Origin: Elephas maximus indicus
Lineage: Eukaryota; Chordata; Mammalia; Proboscidea; Elephantidae
Length of the DNA: 64,000 bases
NCBI RefSeq assembly: GCF_024166365.1
Contig: NC_064823.1
Span: forward strand, 2,288,924-2,352,923
Reading direction: 5' to 3'
Part shown: in pieces, positions 23,776 through 35,300 of the stretch
How positions within the stretch are numbered: position 1 is the first letter of the stretch
Layout: every line of letters starts with the position of its first letter
Notes under the pieces: generated by a model
What the model was told of the DNA's origin: nothing
Databases searched by the model: none
The model's input: the letters and a program-made list of their open reading frames with translations, nothing else
Program-made: the position numbers and the translations under genes

Positions 23776-23804
23776 TGCCATAATATAGAGAAAACTAATT
23801 TCTT

Positions 23805-23850
23805 GACTCCAAGCTGGAGTCAACTCGATGACAACTGGTACACTGGTAAT
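23805..23850 (+). mobile_element. AfroSINE 3' fragment
   Basis: AGTCAACTCGATGACAACTG is the SINE 3' motif; the rest of the element is absent. Confidence 0.5.
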
Positions 23851-24272
23851 TTCTCGACTCTGAAATAGTGTTTGCTTATTCGTTTCTTCTGGTATCTTTT
23901 TAGTTCATAATGGTCTCTACCTCTTGTTCAGAAAGGAAAACTCCCCTCCAGCCTCCCCGCCCCCCCAAAAAACTGAAGGCAAGAGTTACTGAAAAGAGCC
24001 AGGTCAGAAAGGAGGAGCCAGGCTCTGGTTCGGTGGGAATGAAAAGGGTTTTTCCGGATTTGTATAGATATGATCATCAGGGTTTTGTTGTTTTAAAACT
24101 GTATAGGTCATCTAGAGAAAACTATATTTTAGACAGAGAAGAGAAAAATGAAGATAAGGTATTTTAAGCATCTTCCATGTGAAAAGAGTGGCAAAATGAG
24201 AAGCATAAACTGTCTGTGCCATATGGCTTGAAAAATGTCTAATTAATGGAATGGCGACATGCACTCTTCTAG

Positions 24273-24387
24273 GCTTGTGCCTTCCTTCTTGCGACTGGGA
24301 TCCTGGAACGCCATTATGTTTTTGTGCTCTGAACAGCTGAAACAAGAATTGATGAAGTCAAGGCAGACTATGGGCTGTACCACATAA
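24273..24387 (+). pseudogene. UCP1: UCP1 pseudogene exon 6 with stop codon
   Basis: Starts after the acceptor TTCTAG and encodes [18 protein letters not shown] and a tail ending MGCTT, then TAA at 24385-24387, the same stop position as in human. There is no frameshift or premature stop. The reading phase continues from exon 5, so the C-terminal third of the protein is undamaged. Confidence 0.93.
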
Positions 24388-24830
24388 CCGGCTTCAGGAA
24401 AAAAATGTAACAATCCCAGTGGGAATCGCTGCTGACTGAATAATCAAAAAAAAAAAAAAGCTATTCATTTTATTTCACCCTAAAAACATAAACAGAATTC
24501 TGGTAAATTGAGAGTTTGGGATTTTTTTTTTTTTAAAGCAAAACTAGTATCTATTTTGTGTAACTTTTATTCTTTTCATCTTAAGAAGATGAAAGCAAAA
24601 CATTCAGTACTCACCCTGGCAATGAAATGTCCAGAAAAATTACTGTATTTTTAAAAAATTTTATGGTCGAATATGAAGAACTTTAACATGTTTTAATTAT
24701 AACTCAAACTGGTAGAAAAGGTAAACTGAATGAAATGCATTTTATATTTATAAATACTTGAAGTTATCAAAGAAAATATTAGTTTTCTTTTTATTAACCA
24801 CAGTTGTCAGTTAATATATCCAATAAAATA
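24388..24830 (+). other. UCP1 pseudogene 3' flank with candidate poly(A) signal
   Basis: AT-rich sequence after the UCP1 stop. An AATAAA hexamer at 24822-24827 is a plausible but unproven poly(A) signal. I see no repeat or gene here. Confidence 0.35.
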
Positions 24831-25299
24831 TTGCTAATACCTTTTAAAAGTTTGTCTTTTGGGATTTATACCTAGATAAAAGAGTAGAAATTCACCTAGA
24901 ATACAAAATTGCCCAATTACAAGTGAAGTCTTTATAACCAGTAGGCATAAGCTTAATTTAAGTTACTGGATTTTTAATTTTCAGAGTCTGTATTTTATGG
25001 AAATTGTAACAGTTTCTAATCTAAGACACTATATTCACTTGGCCATGAGTACAGTCATTGTATTTATCCTAGAATCAGAGTTTTAGAGCTGGAAGTTACC
25101 CAGGGAAGAGAGAGGACAGCTTGAGTTTTCCTGCTGACATGAAAATCAATCTTCCTGGCATCTTCTCAGCAAAGCCAAGTCCTGTAGTAACCTTTTTCCT
25201 AGCCTGCAGATATCCAAAAGTTTGACCACATGCTGTTTAGCCAGGGTGTGCAGAAATAGGTACTACCATACACAGCTTGTGGTAGTGTGTATCGGTAAA

Positions 25300-28200
25300 C
25301 CAGTTTGTAAAGCAGTTTGGTATTACCCGGTAAATCTGAACTTGTGTGTACCCTACAAGGTTTTTCCTTCCAGCATTGCTTATAAAAGCAGAAGATTATA
25401 AATAAGTAAATATGGGAGAAAAAAAAACAGAAGGAGAAAGCTATATATTAATACGAAGATAGCTTCAAGATACATTGTGAACTTAGGGGGAAAAAACCAC
25501 GCAGGACAGTATTAATTATTCCTGTCCTTTGTAAAAACGAGGGCGGTCTGGTGGATATAATTTCCAGTGGTTTCTTTTAAAATGAAGCAAGTTTTAGTTT
25601 CATAAACAATTGTTCTCACTCAATAACATTTTAAATAGGTAATTAGTGGATGACTTTAAAACAGTCACAAAAAAGAGGAACTTTTTTTTTCTGTCTATTC
25701 TGATTTACTCTATAGCAACATGATTAAAAGATGAAATAAGAAAAGCAGTGTTTCATGAACATAAACGACTTGAGTAAGAGACAGAAGAAGGGAAGCAGAA
25801 GTATCAATAGAAAGGCTTTTTAACAATTTCAATGTATTTTTTATTTGCTCATTTAAGATTCTGAACAAAATGACATCACATTTCACACTATTGCTTTTAT
25901 ATAAGAAGTCAGCCATCTTAGTCAAAGGAGACACAAATCAATTTAAGTTGCCAACGGGCACTTCCCCCGCTAGGCAGAACTACTACTGACATAGTTTTTG
26001 AATACTCTGTTCAACAGAAATGTAGAATTGATAATGTAGTAGTTGGGTTTCACCTGAACACTCAATTTTTCTCAACAAAAGTTGAAGCCAGAAAAACAAA
26101 AAGTTCAAGCCATGATTTCTCGCAGATTTTGACAATGCCATTAATCTTCATTTAAAAACTGTATGCAGAGATTCATAAATACGAAAATGGAAATTAGGCC
26201 TCCCCAGACTTGTTCACAGAGAAGTGGGGTGGCGCATTTATCCTGAGAAAATAGCTGCTGGGCCCCAACCATAATTTAAAGAAAGATAATAAACATTATT
26301 GCCCTCCAAGCCTAACTGCCTTTCTGCTGTGCCAGCCAATGTAACAGTTTAATCTCTTCTGCTCTGGCGATGGGCGGTCCACTTTTCACTCATGTAACAC
26401 TCCTCCTTTAAGCAAATCTCTCACCAAGTCCTATTTCACTGAAGGATCTCAAAGGGGAGAAAGGAAACATGAATAATTATGGACACTGGATGGAATAAAT
26501 ACGAAGAATACACATATTTTCACATAGAAAAATACATACAAATCCAAGTACCTAGCTCTTAAAATAGAAAGAAATCAGGATGGGGATTTGGAAGAAAAAG
26601 ATTCTGTTTTCTAAACTGCTTAAGTGGTGCCAGTAAGATACTGATACATAAGTTATCTCATCATTTTCCTATGCAAAAAGAGGTTGGTTTAGGTTCATTG
26701 ATACCCCCTGATTTCTCTCATTTCTTTAAAGATTGTCCTTCAAAACATATTTGAACTATAACCCTTCTAATGACATATTTAGACTATTCTTGTCACTGGC
26801 AAACTTACTCCAGCCTACTACATAAAAAAATTCATTTCAACATTGAATCACTTTTTGATGCTAAAATAAACATATACTTTCCCTGCTACTACAATGTCAT
26901 AATATTCTATTGCTACTCTGGCATTTTTATTATTATAGAAAAAAGTAAGATTCTAAATACGAATTTTAAGACTACATAAAATTCTAACACACATACGCTA
27001 AAAACAAATGGAAGCAGAAAGGCAGACATGACCACTGTATTTTTCTTCTCATGTATGTCACCGTCACATATAAATCAGAAGGCTATTTCACGTTCTAATT
27101 TACAACTGGTGACATTTAGTTTGGCTTCCGGATTATCAAGTTTCTGAATTATGTGTGGCTTTTAGACCAATTCACTACAGCACTATCTGAAATGGTTACT
27201 GAATATTTTAAATGAAAACAGAAACGTATCTATAATATACAAATGGAGGTGGATTTAAAGAACATATCATCGAGCAAACGTCATAGCAATGATGGTTTCG
27301 TAACATTAACCTACTTAAAATGTTTTTCCTTCCATATGCCGACCACTCTTTTCATTACGTACACTGACAAAGGGTTAAATCGGTTCAAGATCCCAGCAGC
27401 TGTTGAAAGAGTAAATTATAAAGATAAATACTTTCAACACAAAAATCAGAAGACTAACAACACTGGCTTCCGTGTAATAGTTACCATTCTGGGACAATGA
27501 ACTCTAATGGTTAACATCTGATCCTTGTCAGGATTTTGCTATGCATCATAGAGCTCTAGCTGGATGGTAAAGTATGAAAACATTAAAAAAAAAACAATAA
27601 TTAAGATACTCCCAAGGTTGAGAAGCCCCTTCAAGAAAGCACCACTAGTATAAAAATAAAATGAACTAAATTTAAAAAAGTTTTCTCTTGTTTATAAAAT
27701 AATCGCTTTAATGTGTGCACTTTTAATGTATGTGCTATCCAATGGCGCATCTCTTATATTCCAGTTAGATATTTCCTACCACTCTTCTCTTTGGCAAGTA
27801 TTAAGAGAGAAGTTTGTCAACAAACATGAACAGATACTTAAAAGTCTCTAGTGCTGCTATTAATGTCTAAGAGCCAGTCCTTAAACACTTAATATATACA
27901 ATGTTAAAAGATGTGGTAAATATCATCAAGTTTTAGATCAAATTTTGTCTTTTAACAGGTTGGTTTCTGAAGGACTGAAGGGGAATTTAGTAATGAGATG
28001 AACTTCTCCACCGTCAAGTTCTTTTGCTGAGTACAAATGTCTAAAACACACTTCCCTCCCATTAGAATCTCATCACTAACTACATCATCCTTGACAGCCT
28101 TTGCTGTCCTCCTGAGATTTCAGGAGAATAAAGCCACACAAAACGCATAGTCATCATCCTCAGGCTACTTCAGAATCCTACAGATTGTTAACTCAAGGAA

Positions 28201-29202
28201 TACGTCCATACAACATTATCTAGAAAGACCACGGAGTCAAAACAAAGAGAAGCAAGAGTTAACAGTAAGTCAAATAAACCAATGATGTTTAACAAGATTT
28301 TTAAAAAAGCTTTACTTTTTCCTCTTATTTAAGTTTCAGGAACAGTTTCACTGAAATAGAAACTGTCCTCTGAGTACCGTCAAGATTTTCTTAGCAGATA
28401 CATCTCTTTTCAAAAATACACACATACGGAGAAGCTTCATGAAAGGCCTTCACAGCAAGTGGTAACTACAGTTTTTGCTACCACTGATAAATATCACGTA
28501 CTAAAAATGAGAAAATGCCTGTAAGCTTCAAAATAACAGTGCAATATTCTAAAGCATGGTATTAAAAAAAAAAAAAAAAATTAGTCACCAGTACTGATAT
28601 TCTGTCATTATTTTTCATGCCCATTAATCATGGAGAACCAAAAAGAAGGACATGATCCTTAATCGTCTCTGACATCTCTGCTCTTGCTGCTACTAACGAA
28701 GCAACATGAAGATGTGTGACTGGGCTGCAAGGATAATCATGAAGAACTACTCTTGCTGTTAATTAACTTAGAAATAAAAACAAGACGCAGAAAACATGCC
28801 ATTTCCACAATAAAAAACAGTAACCTTAAAAGGGCCTTCAAAAAATGCCAACTCAATCGTTACAACACATAAAAGTAAAAACTAAGTTTTCCACATTTTA
28901 ATCAACCAGTTTAATACAAGTACCTGATTTATACTTTCACGTGAAATGGGCTAAGTCCCAAGTTCCACACCGTAGTTCACATGAGTCTACAGCAGGGATC
29001 TTCGGAAGGGCAAGTACCTTTGGAGTACAGTGTATAAGCAACTGTAAACATACACTGATTGTCCACTAGCTTTTGTAAATAGAATTTCTGAAATGTTTTT
29101 GTTAGACATTACATATAAGGAATGTAACTGGTCAGATAATTTCTCTAACACAGATTCTATGGGAGTGCAAAGTGTGGTAGAAACAGAAGTGCTACGGATG
29201 GT
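25300..29202 (-). other. ELMOD2: ELMOD2 3' UTR and convergent intergenic space
   Basis: About 3.9 kb with no SINE, LINE or LTR that I can recognise, a sharp contrast with the repeat-filled introns on both sides. This fits a long 3' UTR of ELMOD2. One candidate poly(A) hexamer on the - strand is AATAAA at 25840-25845, but I cannot fix the true end. Short open frames in it look random. Confidence 0.5.
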
Positions 29203-29348
29203 TTATATTTGTAAAGTAAGTGCTACATTGGAATCCAGTAAGAGTCTTTTAATCTTTTCATGAAACTTCTCTCTATACAGGTTGAAATACATTATGCTCT
29301 CTGGCTCTTCTTCAAACCAAAACTTGTCGAATTCGTAGACAAGATAAC
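29203..29348 (-). CDS. ELMOD2: ELMOD2 terminal coding exon, residues 245-293 and stop
   Basis: 146 bp from the acceptor AACTACAG. It encodes [20 protein letters not shown], then [18 protein letters not shown] and ends ALTLQI, followed by TAA (29203-29205 on the + strand as TTA). The length gives a C terminus identical in position to human ELMOD2. Confidence 0.95.
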
Positions 29349-32300
29349 CTGTAGTTAAAGAAAAATAAAACAAATACAATGTTCAGTAGTGAAATCACAA
29401 TACAAACCATCTTATTTTTAAAATATGAAACAGCCTTTAAATTCCATATTAGGATATAACAATCCAAAACAATCTTAAACTACTAGAAATCTGATGAGCT
29501 TTATATGAAGTATTTTTATATTTTATAACATTAACTGCAATTTCAATATTTCATGTACATTTGCTATTTTTTCAAAAATCAACAAAATCCCTCAAACCTA
29601 AGAGATATGGGTACGACTCTCAAAAGATGTGTTAAGAATGGGAAAAAAAAAATTTCCCAGAGACTTCGGAAATACAAAGATGAAACCAACAGAAAATGCT
29701 GAGCAAGGATAAAACACAAAAAAGTTATTTTTTACTTGATTTCTGAATCTAAGAATTATTTCTTTTTCACTGAGCTATCAGAATCTTTTCTTTTTAAAAA
29801 GAATGCCTAAACTCTACACAGGGTTATGAAGCCGGGGTGGCACGAGTGGTTTAATGATTGGCTGGCAACCTAAAGGTTAGTAGTTTGAACTCACCCAGTG
29901 GCTCCGCAGAAGAAAGGCCTGGGTAACTACTTCCGTGAAGACTACAGCCAAGAGAGCCCTGTGGGGCAGTTCTACTCCGCAACACGGGGTCGCCGAGGGA
30001 GCCCTATGGAGCAGTTCTACTCCGCAAGACGGCGTCCCCGAGGGAGCCCCGTGGAGCAGTTCTACTCCGCAACACGGGGTCCCCGAGGGAGCCCCGTGGA
30101 GCAGTTCTACTCCGCAACACGGGGTCGCCGAGCGAGCCCCGTGGAGCAGCTCTACTCCGCAACACGGGGGTCGCCGAGGGAGCCCTGTGGGGCAGTTGTA
30201 CTCCGCAACACCGGGGGTCGCCGAGGGAGCCCCGTGGAGCAGTTCTACTCCGCAACACCGGGGGTCGCCGAGGGAGCCCTGTGGAGCAGTTCTACTCCGC
30301 AACACCGGGGGTCGCCGAGGGAGCCCTGTGGAGCAGTTCTACTCCGCAACACGGGGTCGCCGAGGGAGCCCTGTGGAGCAGTTCTACTCCGCAACACCGG
30401 GGGTCGCCGAGGGAGCCCTGTGGGGCAGCTCTACTCCGCAAGACGGGGGTCGCCGAGGGAGCCCTGTGGAGCAGCTCTACTCCGCAACACGGGGTCGCCG
30501 AGGGAGCCCTGTGGGGCAGTTCTACTCCGCAACACGGGGTCGCCGAGGAAGCCCTGTGGAGCAGCTCTACTCCGCAAGACGGGGGTCGCCGAGGGAGCCC
30601 TGTGGAGCAGCTCTACTCCGCAACACGGGGTCGCCGAGGGAGCCCTGTGGAGCAGCTCTACTCCGCAAGACGGGGGTCGCCGAGGGAGCCCTGTGGAGCA
30701 GCTCTACTCCGCAACACGGGGTCGCCGAGGGAGCCCTGTGGAGCAGCTCTACTCCGCAAGACGGGGGTCGCCGAGGGAGCCCTGTGGAGCAGCTCTACTC
30801 CGCAACACGGGGTCGCCGAGGGAGCCCTGTGGAGCAGTTCTACTCCGCAAGACGGGGGTCGCCGAGGGAGCCCTGTGGAGCAGCTCTACTCCGCAACACG
30901 GGGTCGCCGAGGGAGCCCTGTGGAGCAGTTCTACTCCGCAAGACGGGGGTCGCCGAGGGAGCCCTGTGGAGCAGCTCTACTCCGCAAGACGGGGGTCGCC
31001 GAGGGAGCCCTGTGGAGCAGCTCTACTCCGCAACACGGGGTCGCCGAGGGAGCCCTGTGGAGCAGTTCTACTCCGCAAGACGGGGGTCGCCGAGGGAGCC
31101 CTGTGGAGCAGTTCTACTCCGCAAGACGGGGGTCGCCGAGGGAGCCCTGTGGGGCAGTTCTACTCCGCAACACGGGGTCGCTGAGGGAGCCCCGTGGGGC
31201 AGTTCTACTCCGCAAAACGGGGTCGCCGAGGGAGCCCCGTGGAGCAGTTCTACTCCGCAAGACGGGGGTCGCCGAGGGAGCCCCGTGGAGCAGTTCTACT
31301 CCGCAAAACGGGGTCCCCGAGGGAGCCCTGTGGAGCAGTTCTACTCCGCAACACCGGGGGTCGCCGAGGGAGCCCCGTGGGGCAGCTCTACTCCGCAACA
31401 CCGGGGGTCGCCGAGGGAGCCCCGTGGAGCAGTTCTACTCCGCAACACCGGGGGTCGCCGAGGGAGCCCCGTGGGGCAGCTCTACTCCGCAACACCGGGG
31501 GTCGCCGAGGGAGCCCTGTGGAGCAGTTCTACTCCGCAAAACGGGGTCCCCGAGGGAGCCCTGTGGAGCAGTTCTACTCCGCAACACCGGGGGTCGCCGA
31601 GGGAGCCCCGTGGGGCAGCTCTACTCCGCAACACCGGGGGTCGCCGAGGGAGCCCTGTGGAGCAGTTCTACTCCGCAACACGGGGTCGCCGAGGGAGCCC
31701 TGTGGAGCAGTTCTACTCCGCAAGACGGGGGTCGCCGAGGGAGCCCCGTGGAGCAGTTCTACTCCGCAACACGGGGGTCGCCGAGGGAGCCCTGCGGGGC
31801 AGTTGTACTCCGCAACACGGGGTCGCCGGGAGTTAGGGGCTGACTCGATAGCAAACACCATAAGCATAACATTGTTCCCCAATCTCCTCACTGTACTAAT
31901 GACATTAACCCCCCAAAACTAAAAGTATTTCATGAAAATAAACACGTTACTGGGTTGTTTATAACCCATGAAAATATATTACTAGATTGTTTATAACAAA
32001 AAGGTAAATTAAAAACATCCCTAAACCCTATTTTTGTATTCAAGCAGATGTACTTATTTAATTATTTTACAAAGTGCTCACTGTTTGCTTATCTACTCTC
32101 ACACCAACCTTCTGATGCAGCTGCTAGGTTATTCTCATTTTACTGAAGAGGAAACCAAGGCACTGAGAGGTTAAATTACTTTCCCAGATCACACAGTTCG
32201 CCAGTGGCCTCTACTGTGCTATACTCTGTACTTTGTTTCCACCAGAATTTCATCTCCCCTTCTGAAAGGCTTTTCAAGACAGGACAGAAGTGACTTACTT

Positions 32301-35300
32301 AAGGATAAATAGGAAAAAAAAGAAAAAGCTAATGACTTTAAGCAAAATTGTGGGTAGACTATCAAAACTGCCTGGTATGAAAAGATGTAAATTCCATTCT
32401 TAAGACATTGATCATAAAGCAAACGTAAGTAGTTAAAAACCATCACATTTCAACTTTGAAACATTGCTTCCTAAGAAGGTCAGCTGAGGAAAAATTTCAG
32501 ATGAATCTCTTGATACGATAAAACCTATTTTATCAAACAAGATATATGAGAAAATCAAAGAATGAGGCCTCTAGAGGAATACCATCTGCTTCTTGTTCCC
32601 AAAAGATGAGATGAATTGTAATCTTGTCATTATTTTAAAATACTATTTTTTTAAATCTTCATTTCACTCAAAATTTATTTGTGCATACAATACAATAAAC
32701 TTATGTGTGCATATACAGTGGCATATGCACAGAAACACTCCTACACACACAAACTGAGTCTGTTCTCTCCCACCCTCCTGATACGCTCATAGGAACGTAG
32801 AATAAAAAAAAATCTGGAGATTAATGTTCTGGATCGTGGGAAAAATCAGACAGCTATCCAAATTTTAAGGTAGACTATTTGTTTCAGGGCTTGAGTTACT
32901 AGGTTTTAGCTATTTACCATTCTTACAAGTCCTTTAAAATTCCTTTTTCATTACTGTCAGGCAACGTGGCCCATTCAAATGACTATATGGGCCTCGAACA
33001 AACTGCTCAAGTATAAGGTACTAGAAATCTCTTGCTTCAGAGTGACACTGTTGGTCTATAATGTAAATCAGTGTCAGAGGAAAGACGAACTCAGAGAACC
33101 TTGGCTGCAATGGCTGAGCTGATTTACTGAGACATCAGGAAACTGCAGGAGATGGTACCAAAATTCTAGGAAACTGGCAGTGCTGTTCTTTAGGAGACGT
33201 AAGACTACTCAAGGACTAGGCTCTGAGCTGCTCCTACATTTAGTAAGGTAACAAATGGATGAGTTGTCAAAAATGTCTAAGGAAAGACCTGTGGGAAAGG
33301 AAAAAAGCCAGAGGAATCTGGCATAAGAAAAAACAGGATAATGTTTCAAGAAAAAAAAAGTGTGGTTATTTATACCCCGTGCTGCTAAAAATGGTCAAAT
33401 AACATGAAGATTAAAAAGTGGATACTGGATATGGCAACAAGACAATTTGGTGTTTCTGAGAAAATCAGTTTCACCAATCTGTGGGGAGAGAAACTAAGCT
33501 GCAATGAGATAAAAACTGAAGGTGAGAAGATGAAAACAATATTCTTGAAAAAGTTTAATGATAAAGGGGAACAGAGAAATGGGGTGGTACCTGCAGTTAG
33601 ATGGTGCACTAGGGAAAGTTTTTTATTGTTTGTGAGTCTGAAAGCTCCATGAACGTAGGGACTTTATTTTTTGCTATATTCCCAGTGCCTGAAGATGAAC
33701 CTCTCAGGTTGGAAGGCACTCAGAAGACAACCGGGGGAAGAGCTGCCTTCTCAAAGTAGCAAAAAACAAAAAAAGAGAGTCAACCTTAATGATGTGGATG
33801 GAATCAAGCTTTTGGGACCTTCATTTACTAATGTGGCACAACTCAAAATGAGAAGAAACAGCTTCAAACATTCATTAATAATCAGAATGTGGAATGTATA
33901 AAGTATGAACCTAGGAAATTGGGAGTTGTCGGAAATAAAAGGGAACGCGTAAACATCAATATCCTAGGCATTAGTGAGCTGAAACGGACTGGCATTGGCC
34001 ATTTTGAATCGGACAATCATGTGGCCTACTCTGCCAGGAATGACAACTTGAAGAAGAATGGAGTTGCATTCATCATCAAAAAGAACATTTCAAGCTCTGT
34101 CCTGAAGTATGATGCTGTCAGTGATAGGATAATATCCATACGCCTACAAGGCAGACCAATTAATACGACTTATTCAAATTTATGCACCAACCATAAAGGC
34201 CAAAGATGAAAAAACTAAAGATTTTTACCAACTTCTGCGGTCTGAAATTGATCAAACATGCAATCAGGATGCACTGATAATTACTGGTGATTAGAATGTG
34301 AAAGTTGGAAACAAAGATGAATGATTGGTAGTTAGAAAATACGGCCTTGGTGACAGAAATGATGCTGGAGACTACATGATAGAATTTTGCAGCTTCTTCA
34401 TTGCAAATGCTTTTTTTCAACAACATAAATGGTAACTAACTATACATGTGGACTCCCCAGATGGAATACACAGGAATCGAATCAGCTATATCTGTGGAAC
34501 AGGCGATGGAAAAGCTCAATATCATCAGTCAGAACAAGTCTACTGTGGAACAGGCCCTCAATTGCTCATATGCAAGTTCAAGCTGAAGCTGAAGAAAATT
34601 AGAACAAGTCCACGAGAGCCAAAGTATGACCTTGAGTATATCCAACCTGAATTTAGAGACCGTGTCAAGAACAGATTTAATGCGCTGAACACTAATGACC
34701 AGACGAGTTGTGGAATGACATCGAGGACATCATACATAAAAAAGCAAGAGGTCATTAAAAAGACAGGAAAGAAAGAAAAGCCCAAAATGGATGTCAGAAG
34801 AGATTCTGAAACTTGCTCTTGAACGTAGAGTAACTAAAGCTAATGGAAGAAATGATGAAGCAAAAGAGCTGAAAGATTTCAAAGGGCAGCTTGAGAAGAC
34901 AAAACATTACAATGACATGTGCAGAGACCTGGATTTAGAAAACCAAAAGGGAAGAACACACTCAGCATTTCTCAAGCAGAAAGAACTTTAGAAAAAATTC
35001 AAGCTTTAAGTTGCAATACTGAAGGATTCTACAGGGAAAATACTAAACGATGCAGAAAGCACCAAAAGAAGATGGAAGGAATACAACAAGTCTCATGCCA
35101 AAAAGAACTGGCCGATGTTCAACCATTTCAGGAGGTAGCATATCAGGAACCGATGGTACTGAAGGAAGAGGTTCAAGCTGCACTGAAGGCACTGGCGAAA
35201 ACAACACTCCAGGAACTGATGGAATACTGTTTCCACAAAGGTATGCAGCGCAGCAAGTGCTCCCTTGTCTATCCCAGAAAATTTGGAAGACAGCTGCCTG

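Larger units (their letters stand above)
7348..24387 (+). pseudogene. UCP1: UCP1 (uncoupling protein 1) pseudogene, six exons
   Basis: UCP1 is the proton-leak carrier of the brown-fat inner mitochondrial membrane, a member of the SLC25 family with three repeats of two membrane helices. Six exons align in order with the 307-residue mammalian protein. Exon sizes match where undamaged: 199, 102 and 181 bp for exons 2, 4 and 5. Visible lesions are a start codon reading ACG (7348-7350), exon 1 donor AT (7477-7478), loss of about 6 bp at the start of exon 3, a 1-bp deletion near 10148-10150 that shifts frame, and exon 4 donor CT (17970-17971). The first carrier signature has Ile in place of Asp (7453-7455) and the second has Glu in place of Lys (10168-10170). 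A functional product is therefore very unlikely. UCP1 loss in elephants has been reported in comparative work, as I recall it. The next gene, ELMOD2, is convergent, as in human. Confidence 0.95.

Noticed and set aside
25300..29200. Extra exons of ELMOD2 or another gene in the repeat-poor stretch
   Set aside because: The terminal ELMOD2 exon ends in a stop at the expected residue and no open frame here has splice sites or protein similarity; 3' UTR is the simpler reading.
29951..31827. CRISPR-like array
   Set aside because: There are no unique spacers between repeats, units are contiguous, and the host is a mammal.
29935..31836. A 633-codon open frame as a possible repeat-rich protein gene
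   Set aside because: It is the stop-free minisatellite; equally long frames exist in the other two forward frames, and the array is a SINE derivative inside an ELMOD2 intron.
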